Assembly: GCF_902459775.1 (NCBI RefSeq)
Contig: NZ_CABPSQ010000004.1
Span: forward strand, 124,001 to 188,000
Source of the DNA: Pandoraea captiosa
GTDB taxonomy: Bacteria; Pseudomonadota; Gammaproteobacteria; Burkholderiales; Burkholderiaceae
Reading direction: 5' to 3'
Length of the DNA stretch: 64,000 bases
Each line of letters opens with the position of its first letter. Position 1 is the first letter of the stretch. Below, piece after piece: positions 31,457 through 40,652 of the stretch. The notes beneath the pieces are model-generated. The model was not told where the DNA came from and made no database searches. It was given only the letters and a program-made list of their open reading frames with translations. The position numbers were made by a program, and so were the translations under genes.

Positions 31457-31714
31457 TTACTTGCTGGCAGCAGCGTCAGCAGCCGAAGCAACGGCGTCAG
31501 CAGCAGCACCAGCAGCCGAAGCGGCCGTGTCAGCGGCAGCACCGGCAGCCGAAGCAGCCGAATCAGCAGCAGCGCCAGCAGCCGAAGCGGCGTCCGAAGC
31601 AGCCGTAGCAGCCGAAGCGGCAGCGTCAGCAGCCGGAGCAGCGGCTTCTTCCTTCTTGCCGCAGGCGGTCAGGGCGATAGCCAACAACGAAGCGACGAGG
31701 AGAGACTTCTTCAT
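31457..31714 (-). CDS. Small alanine-rich repeat lipoprotein
   Basis: An 85-residue protein starting at the ATG at 31714, with AGGAC 6 nt upstream (a GTG two codons earlier is the alternative). The signal peptide KKSLLVASLLAIALTACG ends in a lipobox, so the mature protein is a diacylated lipoprotein. The rest is an alanine/serine/aspartate-rich helix of about 11-residue repeats (SAAGAAADSAA, SAAGAAADTAA, SAAGAAADAVA). The 11-residue period suits an extended amphipathic helix or coiled coil. Function is unknown. Confidence 0.82.
   Translation of the reverse strand: MKKSLLVASLLAIALTACGKKEEAAAPAADAAASAATAASDAASAAGAAADSAASAAGAAADTAASAAGAAADAVASAADAAASK
31480..31620 (-). repeat. 33-nt imperfect repeat inside the alanine-rich lipoprotein gene
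   Basis: The coding strand repeats a 33-nt, 11-codon block about four times with drift, encoding Ser-Ala-Ala-Gly-Ala-Ala-Ala-Asp-type units. On the plus strand it reads as runs of gcagcagc and gccgaagc. Confidence 0.8.
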
Positions 31715-31892
31715 GATCACGTCCTTTTATGGTAGAAGACAAGCGAATAAATATTAGTTACGGTAATACGCTCTTGCCAGCGCAAAGCCGATTGCGAGAC
31801 ATTGGCAATTGAGGATTACCCTTGGTCATGCAAGCTGCTTGGCGAGAAATTATATTGGGTTTTCCCCAACGCGTCACGTCAATCTCGCGCAT

Positions 31893-33113
31893 TTACCCCG
31901 CTTTTTTCCTTACGGCGCGCAACTTTCGCACGGGCTTCGAGTCAGGTCCGAACTCCAACCATCCCGAAGCGTACCAATCGTACAGAATTTCAACGATTTC
32001 TTGGTCTTTTTGCCCGAAATTCGCACATTCCTCGCCTTTCAGCTCGCGTCTGTCTGCCAGCAGCCGCAACGTCGAGCGCGCACTGACGGGGACTTCCAGC
32101 GGTTCACCGTTGACGTAGTATCGGTTGCGTCGATACAACAAGTGTGTCTTCGCCGACAGCGCGAGCCCTCGCGAAGATGCTTCGTGTGCGAAACGAGTTG
32201 TCGAAAGCGGCTTCTCGGGTGGGTCGAAAAACACATGCGACTTTGGCTCGCTCAGCCAACGACCGAGAAAATCCTCCACCTCTTTCCGCCCCCAACGTAC
32301 GCGTTCGAGCTGCGACACGAGCGTGTCGATCATGCCCTCGGGCAGCGCGGCGGGATGTTTGACGGCCGGCTGATCCGGGTCGGCGTATCGCCCAGCGAAA
32401 TGGCGCGCAAATGGCAGTTCGGCGGCGTTTTCCGCGAGGTAGTACAGGAAGTTCTGAAGCATCTCCTGTTCGAGCGGCGCGCGAAACCCGATGGAGTACG
32501 TCATGCATTCGCCTTCGGCGACCCCATCGTGCGCGTAACCCGGCGGCAGATACAACATGTCGCCGGGCTCCAGCACCCACTCCTGCTCCGCTTCGAAATG
32601 CTCGAGAATGCGCAGCGGCACGTTCTCCTGCCATGTCGTGTCGCGTTGCGCTCCGATGCGCCAGCGGCGTTTGCCGTGCGCTTGCAGCAAGAATACGTCG
32701 TACGAATCGAGATGCGGGCCGACACCGCCACCGTCCGTCGCGTAGCTGATCATCACGTCATCGAGACGCGCGTCGGGAATAAAGCGAAACTGTTGCATGA
32801 GGGCGTCGACAGCAGGTGCGTGGAGATTCACGCCTTGCACGAGGAGCGTCCATTGCTTGCGCGTGAGCGCAGGCAGGTCCTCGACTTCGAACGGGCCGTG
32901 TTCCAGTTGCCAGCGCTTGCGGGTCTGGCTGATGAGGCGCGATTCGACATCGTCCTGCGCGGCAAGGGCAAACAATGCGTCGCGCGAAAGCGGTGCGGTA
33001 AAGCCGGGAATGGCTTGCCGGATGAGCAGGGGCCGCTTGTGCCAGTAGCGCTTCATGAACGCGTCTGGCGTGAGGTCGCCCAACAGGGCGAGAGGGTGGC
33101 GAGATGTCGTCAT
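31893..33113 (-). CDS. roxA: JmjC/cupin ribosomal oxygenase (RoxA/YcfD family)
   Basis: A 406-residue Fe(II)/2-oxoglutarate-dependent oxygenase. The HxD metal motif is in GPHLDSYDVFLLQ, and the distal histidine in YAHDGVAEGEC. The N-terminal PDAFMKRYWHKRPLLI is typical of the family. E. coli RoxA (YcfD) hydroxylates an arginine of ribosomal protein uL16. The start chosen is the ATG at 33113 (MTTSRHPLALLGDLT). An in-frame extension to 33158 lacks support. Its promoter is probably divergent from the slyD-type gene. The gap of 178 nt to the alanine-rich lipoprotein is AT-rich. Confidence 0.9.
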   Translation of the reverse strand: MTTSRHPLALLGDLTPDAFMKRYWHKRPLLIRQAIPGFTAPLSRDALFALAAQDDVESRLISQTRKRWQLEHGPFEVEDLPALTRKQWTLLVQGVNLHAPAVDALMQQFRFIPDARLDDVMISYATDGGGVGPHLDSYDVFLLQAHGKRRWRIGAQRDTTWQENVPLRILEHFEAEQEWVLEPGDMLYLPPGYAHDGVAEGECMTYSIGFRAPLEQEMLQNFLYYLAENAAELPFARHFAGRYADPDQPAVKHPAALPEGMIDTLVSQLERVRWGRKEVEDFLGRWLSEPKSHVFFDPPEKPLSTTRFAHEASSRGLALSAKTHLLYRRNRYYVNGEPLEVPVSARSTLRLLADRRELKGEECANFGQKDQEIVEILYDWYASGWLEFGPDSKPVRKLRAVRKKAG

Positions 33114-33169
33114 GCGTGACCGGTGTAATCCATACAGCCGCGGCCGGGGCGCTGTCATACGGCTGCGCG

Positions 33170-33175
33170 TATAAT
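33170..33175 (+). promoter_or_regulatory. Putative -10 box for the slyD-type gene
   Basis: A perfect TATAAT lies 24 nt upstream of the ATG at 33200, in the 86-nt region divergent with roxA. No good -35 match is present. Confidence 0.5.
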
Positions 33176-33199
33176 GCGGGCTGTTTTTCGGAGAGTTTG

Positions 33200-33727
33200 A
33201 TGAAGATCGAAAAGAATACCGTCGTCTCGGTGACTTACAAGTTGTCGGACGCTCAGGGCAACCTGATCGAAGAAAGCGGCGCCGAGCCGATGGTTTATCT
33301 GCACGGCGGCTATGATGGCACGTTCCCCAAAATCGAGGAAGCGCTCGATGGTCAGGACGTCGGCTTTGAAACCCAATTGCAACTGGAGCCGACGGACGCC
33401 TTCGGCGACTACGATTCCGAACTGATCAAGATCGAGGAGCGTGGCCGTTTCCCGGAGCCGCTCGAAGTCGGCATGCAGTTCGAAGGCACGCCGGAAGACG
33501 GCGATGAAGAGTCCGACACGCTGATCTACACGGTGACGGACGTTGCCGACGACAAGGTCGTCCTCGACGGCAACCACCCGCTCGCGGGAATGGCACTGCG
33601 CTTCGAGTTGAAGGTGACCGACGTGCGTCAGGCGACCGAAGAAGAAATCGAGCACCAGCATGCCCATGGTGCATCCGGTCTCGAAATTGTCGACGAAGAC
33701 GAGGACGACGCGCCCACGCTGCATTAA
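33200..33727 (+). CDS. slyD: FKBP-type peptidyl-prolyl isomerase, SlyD family
   Basis: A 175-residue chaperone and prolyl isomerase. The start is the ATG at 33200 with GGAGA 8 nt upstream (MKIEKNTVVSVTYKLSD). FKBP elements and the inserted-flap domain are present (LHGGYDGTFPKIEEALDGQ and NHPLAGMALRFELKV). The C-terminal tail is acidic (VDEDEDDA) and holds only HQHAHG. The long His/Cys-rich nickel-binding tail of E. coli SlyD is absent, so a role in hydrogenase nickel delivery is not supported. Confidence 0.92.
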   Translation: MKIEKNTVVSVTYKLSDAQGNLIEESGAEPMVYLHGGYDGTFPKIEEALDGQDVGFETQLQLEPTDAFGDYDSELIKIEERGRFPEPLEVGMQFEGTPEDGDEESDTLIYTVTDVADDKVVLDGNHPLAGMALRFELKVTDVRQATEEEIEHQHAHGASGLEIVDEDEDDAPTLH

Positions 33728-33807
33728 TGGCGAATTGCTGCGTCGCGATCGGATGACATGATCGCGCAGGGGCGAGACACGTCACGCGCAGCAATGCAGG
33801 GCAGTAC

Positions 33808-33866
33808 CGAACGCCGGACAGGCGCATCGTGGAAAAGCGGTGCGCCTGTCCGGCGTTCGCATTTTT
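33808..33866. terminator. Long-stem terminator between convergent slyD and the metallophosphoesterase-like gene
   Basis: A perfect 19-bp inverted repeat (33808-33826 and 33841-33859) with a 14-nt loop, followed on the plus strand by TTTTT at 33862-33866. The stem is unusually long. Confidence 0.85.
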
Positions 33867-33957
33867 GCGGTGGGCCGCAGCAGCGTGCAGCGAGATGAAG
33901 GTGGCCGGGTGTGACGTGTAGCGCTCAGTGATCGGTGAGTGGTCGCTCAGCTGTGGC

Positions 33958-35205
33958 TCAGTGGTCATCAGGCGCGCTGCGTGATGAGGCGTTCGATGAG
34001 GCGTTCGATGAGGCGTTCGGCAGCCGCATCGGCCCGATCGGCGTTACCCCCTGGTTCGGATTCGAGCTGGCGACGCTCGCATTGGCCGCAGGCGCTGTGG
34101 TGCCGTTGGCAGGAAGCAGGGCGCTTTCGAAGCGGAAGAGCTGCGGGGTTCGTGGATCGACCGTCACGCGAATCCATCGGTTGATGGTCGGCGATCCGTA
34201 GGTGGTGAGCTGCGTGAACGACTTGATCGGCGTGCCGTGCGCATCGCGCAAAGGCTGCACGTGGCGCATCGTCTTGCCTGCATCGACGAGCAGAATCGGT
34301 GCCTTGAAGCGTGACGCCAGTCGCTGCAACTGGGTGCGGAAATCCTTGTAGCCGTCCACGCCGCGACGCCCGTTGCGATCCGAGAAAATGCCCCCCATTC
34401 CGCTGCTACGCGCCGGCTCGAACTCGGGATCCGCCTGCGCAACGATGACCATGCCGATGGCCTCTTTCTGCTGGGCGTACACGAGTGCATGTTGCAGCCA
34501 GACACGCGTGGCTATCACGCGATCCTCGAATTCGCCGTTACGTCCCCCCGCCGAGCGGTAATTATTGTTGTTGCCAGGAAGATTGACGCCGACGAAGACC
34601 ACGCCGCGATAGAACCAGCGCACATTCTCGTGATACTGGCGAAAGCGCGCCATATCGCTTTGGCGTGTCAGGTCGAACTGCGCGAAGCCGACGGGGCCCG
34701 GGCCAAGCAGTGCGTCGTCATCGAACGCGTGATCGCGTAGAAAATCGAGACGCTCTACCGGGTTGTAGCCACCTTCCGACACCCGCTCGCAATCGGCCCA
34801 GTCATTCGCGCCGGGCACGAAAATCAGCGGTTTGGGTGAGCTGGCGAGCAGGCTCAGCCGCTGCGTAATGAGGTCGTCGCGGCACGACTCGGTCGCGCTC
34901 TTCAGATTGCCCGCGTGGATGACGAACGCCGCCTGGCTGTCGCCGATGCCCGCCAGCACATTGCGGGTGACGGGGACCTCGGCGTTGCCGAAGGGCGTAT
35001 TTCCCAACACCGCAAATTCGAACGCCGGCGGTTTGGCGGGGGCTTTGGGTTGTGCCTTGGCGGAGGCTTTCGCCGGTGTCCTGGCGCTCACTGGCGACGC
35101 GGATGTCGAGAGCAGGACGGTCGTCAGCGCGAGCGTCACGAGGCACACGGCCGTGAGGCCATGGCCGTTTCGACGGCATGCGCGCAGACGACGCTGACCT
35201 GGCAT
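33958..35205 (-). CDS. Exported metallophosphoesterase-like protein
   Basis: A 415-residue protein with an N-terminal signal sequence (about residues 15-42, VCLVTLALTTVLL then SPVSA) and an Ala/Lys/Pro-rich linker. The body resembles calcineurin-like phosphoesterases, but at the metal-binding positions it has AVLGNTPFG (N69), HAGNLKS (N100) and PGANDWADC, where relatives I recall have GDTPY, GDIK and GDNEW. Catalysis may be lost or altered. The C-terminus is Asn/Ser-rich with a NASS repeat. It starts 7 nt after mutS on the same strand, so it may be co-transcribed. Confidence 0.7.
   Translation of the reverse strand: MPGQRRLRACRRNGHGLTAVCLVTLALTTVLLSTSASPVSARTPAKASAKAQPKAPAKPPAFEFAVLGNTPFGNAEVPVTRNVLAGIGDSQAAFVIHAGNLKSATESCRDDLITQRLSLLASSPKPLIFVPGANDWADCERVSEGGYNPVERLDFLRDHAFDDDALLGPGPVGFAQFDLTRQSDMARFRQYHENVRWFYRGVVFVGVNLPGNNNNYRSAGGRNGEFEDRVIATRVWLQHALVYAQQKEAIGMVIVAQADPEFEPARSSGMGGIFSDRNGRRGVDGYKDFRTQLQRLASRFKAPILLVDAGKTMRHVQPLRDAHGTPIKSFTQLTTYGSPTINRWIRVTVDPRTPQLFRFESALLPANGTTAPAANASVASSNPNQGVTPIGPMRLPNASSNASSNASSRSAPDDH
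33983..34018 (-). repeat. 12-nt tandem repeat encoding NASS, three units
   Basis: Three perfect copies of gatgaggcgttc (plus-strand sense) at 33983-33994, 33995-34006 and 34007-34018 encode Asn-Ala-Ser-Ser units near the C-terminus of the metallophosphoesterase-like protein. Confidence 0.92.
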
Positions 35206-35212
35206 GGCGTGC

Positions 35213-37963
35213 TTAATCGCGCGTACGGCCGTTCAACAGACCGCGCAGCTCATAGAGCAGCTCCAGCGCGTCGCGCGGGCGCAAGTCGTCCGGATCGATT
35301 TCGGCCAGTCGTGCCAGCGTTGCTTCCGCGGCGGGATCGAGCGCCGTTGCCGCCGACAGGCTGTTGCCATTGATCGCGTGAGACGTATCGGCATCGCCCG
35401 AGCGTCCGATCCCGTCGATGTCAATGTCGGTGTCCGGCACCGCGCGCGGCGCGAACAAGTCGAGTTGCGGCGCGGCGGGATCGAGCGCCTGTTGTTCGAG
35501 CAGGGCGAGATGTTTGCGCGCCGCCCGGATCACTGGCATCGGCACGCCCGCGAGCTGCGCGACCTGCAAGCCGTAACTCTGACTGGCGGGCCCGTCCTGC
35601 ACCGCGTGCAGGAACACGATCCCCTCACCGTGCTCCACGGCCGAGAGGTGGACATTCGCGCATTGCGGGAACTCGTCGGGCAATTGCGTGAGTTCGAAGT
35701 AGTGCGTGGCGAACAGCGTGTAGCAACGATTGTGGCCGAGCAGATGACGCGCGATGGCCCAGGCGAGCGCGAGACCGTCGAAGGTCGATGTGCCGCGTCC
35801 GATCTCGTCCATCAGCACGAGACTCTGGTCGGTCGCGGTATGTAGGATCGCGGCCGATTCGGTCATCTCCACCATGAACGTCGAGCGCCCGCCCGCAAGG
35901 TCGTCCGATGCCCCGATACGCGTGAAAATGGCGTCCAGTGGCCCGAGTCGCACGGATTCGGCAGGCACGTAGCAACCGACATACGCGAGCAGCGCGATGA
36001 GCGCGGTCTGGCGCATGAACGTCGACTTACCGCCCATGTTCGGGCCGGTGATGAGCAGCAAGCGGCGCACGTCGCCAAGCGAGCAGTCGTTTGCAATGAA
36101 GCGCTCTACCTGTTGTTCGACGACCGGATGGCGTCCCTGACGAATGTCGACCACACGGTCCTGCACCAGCTCCGGCTTCACCCAGCCGAGCGTCTCTGCG
36201 CGCTCCGCAAGCGACGCGAGCACGTCGAGCTGTGCGAGCGCCTGCGCAATGCGCTTGAACTCGGTGATGTGCGGCAGCAGCGCTTGCAGCAGTGCGTCGT
36301 ACAGCATCTTTTCGCGCGCGAGCGAACGTTCCTGTGCCGACAGCGCCTTGTCCTCGAACGTCTTCAGTTCCGGCGTGATGTAGCGCTCGGCATTCTTTAG
36401 CGTCTGGCGGCGGCGATAGTCGTCGGGCACCTTGTCCGTCTGCCCGCGCGTGACTTCGATGTAAAAGCCGTGCACCTTGTTGAACTCGACGCGCAGGTTG
36501 TTGATGCCGGTGCGCGCCCGTTCACGCGCCTCCAGATCGACGAGAAACTGGCCGCAGTTCTCCGAGATGTCGCGAAGCTCGTCGAGATCGGCATCGTGCC
36601 CGCGGGCGATGACACCCCCGTCGCGCAGCATGGCGGCCGGTTCTTCGGCGATGGCGCTGGTGAGGAGCGCCAGCGCGTCGTCGGGGATCGCGAGGTCTTC
36701 ATGCAGCATGGCCAACAACGGCGAGCGGGCTTCGACTGCGCGCAGCGTCGTGTGCAGTTCGGGCAGACGGCGCAGCGCGTCGCGCAGACTCGACAAGTCG
36801 CGCGGACGCGCGGTAAGCAGCGCCAGACGTGCGGTAATGCGCTCCACGTCGGCCACGTGGCGCAGTTCGCTATTCAGTGCACGCCACGTGCCGGGGCCTT
36901 CGAGCAGCGTCGCGATCGCCAGTTGTCGCGACTGCGGCACTTGCTGGTCGCGCATGGGGTGATGCAGCCAATGACGCATCAGGCGGCTGCCCATCGTCGT
37001 GCCGCATGTGTCGAGCAGCGACAGTAACGTGGGCGACTCGGTGCCGCGCAGCGTCTCGGTAAGCTCCAGATTGCGCCGTGTGGCGGCGTCCAGACCAATA
37101 TAGGCCGCTTCCCGCTCCACGTTCAGACTTTGCACATGGCGCAGCGATTGTCCCTGCGTTGCGGCTGCGTACTGGAGCACGGCGCCGGCCGCCCCAAGCG
37201 CCGGGTCGAGTCCGTCGCAACCGAAGGCGGTGAGGCTGGCCACGCCGAGTTGATCGCGCAGGCGTTGCGTGCCGGCAGCGGTGTCGAAGTGCCAGTCGGG
37301 CACGCGCGTGGTAGTGCCGAGCGAGAAGCCGCCGAAGGCTTCCGCGGCACTGTCGGGGACCAGCGTTTCGGCCGGACGGATGCGCTCCAGTTCACGCGGC
37401 AACTTGTCGGCGGCGACTTCCATCAGACGCAACTCACCGCTCGCGAGCGAGAGCCACGCCAGACCGGCCACGCGCTCGCTCGCGCGTCGTGCGGCAGGCA
37501 TCTGCACGGCAAGCAGATATTGATCGACCTTGTCGCTGAGCAGCGCCGCGTCGGTGAGGGTGCCGGGGGTGACGATACGAACGACCTTGCGCTCGACCGG
37601 CCCCTTGGATGTGGCCGGATCGCCGATCTGCTCGCAGATGGCGACGGATTCGCCGAGTTTGACCAGCTTGCCAAGGTACTGCTCGACGGCGTGGTGCGGC
37701 ACACCCGCCATGCGAATGGGCTGGCCGCCGGACTGGCCGCGCGCGGTCAGCGTCAGGTCGAGCAGACGCGCGGCTTTGGCAGCATCGTCGTGGAAGAGCT
37801 CGTAGAAGTCTCCCATTCGATAGAACACGAGCATGTTGGGATGCTCGGCCTTGATGCGCGTGTACTGCTGCATCATCGGTGTCATGGCTGGTGTGGCAGG
37901 CGCGGCTGGCGTGGCTGCGGGTGGGGCCGATGCTGCGGGGGCGGTTGTCGCTTGGGTCGTCAT
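35213..37963 (-). CDS. mutS: DNA mismatch repair protein MutS
   Basis: Recognises mismatches and recruits MutL. It has 916 residues from the ATG at 37963, about 60 longer than E. coli MutS because of a Pro/Ala/Thr-rich N-terminal extension (residues 2-28) and a longer C-terminus. The mismatch-contacting Phe-Tyr-x-Glu pattern is in [11 protein letters not shown], and the ATPase has Walker [11 protein letters not shown] and the Walker B region in [16 protein letters not shown]. An in-frame extension to 38110 lacks a ribosome-binding site. The exported metallophosphoesterase-like gene follows 7 nt downstream. Confidence 0.97.
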   Translation of the reverse strand: MTTQATTAPAASAPPAATPAAPATPAMTPMMQQYTRIKAEHPNMLVFYRMGDFYELFHDDAAKAARLLDLTLTARGQSGGQPIRMAGVPHHAVEQYLGKLVKLGESVAICEQIGDPATSKGPVERKVVRIVTPGTLTDAALLSDKVDQYLLAVQMPAARRASERVAGLAWLSLASGELRLMEVAADKLPRELERIRPAETLVPDSAAEAFGGFSLGTTTRVPDWHFDTAAGTQRLRDQLGVASLTAFGCDGLDPALGAAGAVLQYAAATQGQSLRHVQSLNVEREAAYIGLDAATRRNLELTETLRGTESPTLLSLLDTCGTTMGSRLMRHWLHHPMRDQQVPQSRQLAIATLLEGPGTWRALNSELRHVADVERITARLALLTARPRDLSSLRDALRRLPELHTTLRAVEARSPLLAMLHEDLAIPDDALALLTSAIAEEPAAMLRDGGVIARGHDADLDELRDISENCGQFLVDLEARERARTGINNLRVEFNKVHGFYIEVTRGQTDKVPDDYRRRQTLKNAERYITPELKTFEDKALSAQERSLAREKMLYDALLQALLPHITEFKRIAQALAQLDVLASLAERAETLGWVKPELVQDRVVDIRQGRHPVVEQQVERFIANDCSLGDVRRLLLITGPNMGGKSTFMRQTALIALLAYVGCYVPAESVRLGPLDAIFTRIGASDDLAGGRSTFMVEMTESAAILHTATDQSLVLMDEIGRGTSTFDGLALAWAIARHLLGHNRCYTLFATHYFELTQLPDEFPQCANVHLSAVEHGEGIVFLHAVQDGPASQSYGLQVAQLAGVPMPVIRAARKHLALLEQQALDPAAPQLDLFAPRAVPDTDIDIDGIGRSGDADTSHAINGNSLSAATALDPAAEATLARLAEIDPDDLRPRDALELLYELRGLLNGRTRD

Positions 37964-38357
37964 GAATGAATTCGGTCGGGCATATCGGGGCACGATGGGC
38001 TCGCGATGTCGGTCGCGATGCGGGTCACGATGAGCGCCGGCATCACGACGCTCACGTCCGCCTGGCGCCTGTCGCGGTGGGCGCTGCGAGCCGGGGAGCG
38101 ACGCGCGCATGGCCCTCGTCGATCCTGTCGGTTCGCACCATCGTGGCGCGTTGGATGCGCAATTTTACGACGGGTTCGGCATGCGCCGTTATCGAATACT
38201 CGACGATCGCTCTCGACTTTGCCGGTGAGGGCGGGTGAGGCCGCTGCACGACGGCATCGAGTTTTTCTCAAGTTTCCCGAAAATGTGCCGTTTCGGGTGG
38301 TAAGCTCTCGCAAAAATATGCAAAAGCAAGACAAAAGCTACTCTCGTACGGGCCAGC
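37964..38357. other. 394-nt intergenic region between divergent mutS and the diguanylate cyclase gene
   Basis: No coding sequence is supported. It should hold promoters for both genes. An inverted repeat CCCGAAA (38276-38282) / TTTCGGG (38291-38297) lies 60 nt upstream of the cyclase start and could be an operator, but the arms are short. The start-proximal 80 nt are AT-richer than the rest. Confidence 0.5.
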
Positions 38358-40367
38358 ATGGTGAAGTCGTTGAAGGGACGGGTCGCAGCGGCGACAGCAC
38401 TCGTCTCGATGGTATTGATCGTCGGTTTGGCCGTCGGGATCGAGTTTTTCGTCTATGGCGAGTTGCGAAGCTCGATGCAGGCGCAGCTAGACACGCATGT
38501 CAGGCTCGCGGCAGACCAGCTTGACGACAAGTTGCGCTCCAAATTTCTCGTTCTCCATCGCATGGCCCGCAACATTGGCGACCCCAATGTCATGACGAGC
38601 GCGCAGTTCGAGACGTTCGCCAAACTCTCGGTGTCGATGCCGGAGACATTCAACACGATTTTCGTGGCCGCGCCGGACGGCCGCATGCTCTACGACTCCA
38701 CGTTCCCCGATACCCCCATCAATATTGCTGACCGGGACTATTTCCGTGAAGTGCTCGCGGGCGCGCCGCAGGCCGCGTCGAGCGTGATTGCCGGCAAGAT
38801 TACGCGCTCGCCCGGCGTCGTCCTCGCCGTGCCGGTGACGGACGCGCGCGGCAAGGTGATCGCCGTGGTCGGCGGCGCAGTCAATCTGCTGCGGCAGAAC
38901 TTCATCGTCGATCTGGCGAGCAGCCGTGTGGGCGAGACCGGTCGCTACTGTCTGATTACCGCCGAGAGCCCGCCACGCTACGTGATTCAGGCGGACGTCA
39001 CCAAGATTCTGACGACGGTCGGCCCGTCGCAGACACTATGCGGTGTGCGCGATGCCGGCTCGAACGATCTTGTCCACATGATTCCGCTGGTCGCACGCGC
39101 GCCCATGACGACGACCGGCTGGTTCGTGGTGGCGGTGCTCCCTGGCGCCGAGGCGTTCAGTCCGATTTCACGCGTGCGCCGTCAGGTCGTATTGCTGGCC
39201 ATTGCCGCGATCGGCATCGCGGCACTGGTGATGTGGTGGGTGACGCGCCGTTTGCTGCGTCCGCTCGACACGCTGCGCGATCTGGTGCAAAGAAGCGCGG
39301 GCGACATGCGTGCGGTGCAGTCGCTGCCCGTGCAGCGGGCCGATGAAATCGGCGCGCTGGCCAACACGTTTCGCAACATGATGGAGCAACTGAGCGACCG
39401 GACCGAAGCGCTCGAAATGTCGCGCGAGGCGGCCCGTGCAAGTGTGCGTCGCATGCAGGAGGTAGCGGATCGCGTGCCCTATCTGGTGGCGTTTCTCGAT
39501 GCAGACGAGCGTTTCGCGTTCGTGAACCGGGCGTGCGAAGTCAGGATGCGGCGCCCGCGCGAGCGCATTCTCGGCGCGACGGCGCGCGAGTTGCTCGGCC
39601 CGTCACTGTATCGTGAGTTCGCCCCGCATCTTGCTCGCGCGATGGCGGGGGAGGCGGCAACCTTCGTCTGGGATTTCGGCGAAGACGCGGCCTACCGCTG
39701 TTTCGAGGTGAGTTATCAACCCGAGTGGGCGTCGCACAACGTGCTGGCCGGTGTTCACGTGTTCGTGCGCGACATCACCGTCGAGCGTTCGAACGAGCGG
39801 CGCTGGCGACGTGAGTCACACACCGACCATCTCACCGGATTGCTCAATCGCAAGGGCTTCGATCAGGCGCTGTCAGGCGCGGTGCGTCGCGCCCGCGAAG
39901 GCGCCGGGGCACAGGCCCTGCTGTTCGTCGATCTCGATCGTTTCAAGCTGGTCAACGATACGTGGGGGCACGCGCTTGGCGATGAATTGCTGCGACGTCT
40001 GGCCAAGCGACTGGTCGCAAGTGTGCATGAGGGCGATGTGATTGCCCGCTTCGGTGGAGACGAATTCGCGGTGATCATGCGCGACGTTCAGGATCTGCTC
40101 GATGTGGAGCGCACGGCCATGGCGATTCTCGACGCCGCCTCGCGTCCGATGATGCTCTCCGTCGGCGAGGTCTCCGTCGGCGCATGCGTGGGGGTGGCCG
40201 TCGTCGCGAGTGGCGAGGACAAGACGCCCGACATGTTGTTCGAGGCGGCGGACCGTGCGCTGTACGACGCCAAGCATGGCGGGCGCGGGCGCTTCGTGCT
40301 GAGCGACGGCGCGGCCGATACTTCCGCCGGATCCTCTGCTGTCGGTAACGCAAGGCGTCTTCAGTAA
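38358..40367 (+). CDS. Membrane-bound diguanylate cyclase (Cache-HAMP-PAS-GGDEF)
   Basis: A 669-residue signalling protein predicted to make cyclic di-GMP. In order: a membrane helix (about residues 8-30), a periplasmic double Cache sensor domain to about 270, a second helix (QVVLLAIAAIGIAALVMWWV), a HAMP domain, a PAS domain (about 370-480) and the GGDEF domain (about 500-655). The active site is RFGGDEFAVIM. The residues five before it read HEGD rather than RxxD, so the product-inhibition I-site seems lost. It has a weak ribosome-binding site. The ligand of the sensor domain is unknown. Confidence 0.93.
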   Translation: MVKSLKGRVAAATALVSMVLIVGLAVGIEFFVYGELRSSMQAQLDTHVRLAADQLDDKLRSKFLVLHRMARNIGDPNVMTSAQFETFAKLSVSMPETFNTIFVAAPDGRMLYDSTFPDTPINIADRDYFREVLAGAPQAASSVIAGKITRSPGVVLAVPVTDARGKVIAVVGGAVNLLRQNFIVDLASSRVGETGRYCLITAESPPRYVIQADVTKILTTVGPSQTLCGVRDAGSNDLVHMIPLVARAPMTTTGWFVVAVLPGAEAFSPISRVRRQVVLLAIAAIGIAALVMWWVTRRLLRPLDTLRDLVQRSAGDMRAVQSLPVQRADEIGALANTFRNMMEQLSDRTEALEMSREAARASVRRMQEVADRVPYLVAFLDADERFAFVNRACEVRMRRPRERILGATARELLGPSLYREFAPHLARAMAGEAATFVWDFGEDAAYRCFEVSYQPEWASHNVLAGVHVFVRDITVERSNERRWRRESHTDHLTGLLNRKGFDQALSGAVRRAREGAGAQALLFVDLDRFKLVNDTWGHALGDELLRRLAKRLVASVHEGDVIARFGGDEFAVIMRDVQDLLDVERTAMAILDAASRPMMLSVGEVSVGACVGVAVVASGEDKTPDMLFEAADRALYDAKHGGRGRFVLSDGAADTSAGSSAVGNARRLQ

Positions 40368-40652
40368 GCGGGCGCTCACCGGGGTGGCGTGCATTTGCGG
40401 CGTCGCGCCCGATATGCCTGGCTGCGGAACGTAAGCCGACGGCCGCCGCCCCCTCGTGTCTCATTGCCTGGAATGCCGTTGTGGGCTGGCGGTATTAGCT
40501 GCAACCAATCGAAACGCGGTCGCGATCAGCTTCCCCGAAGATACGAACACACATTGTCAGGCGCACAATGGTTGATGCCTGTCGTTGGCGACGCGCCATT
40601 TGCCGTCTCGCCGATGGGGCAGGTGTCGAGGGTCTTCTCAAAGGAGGTACGC

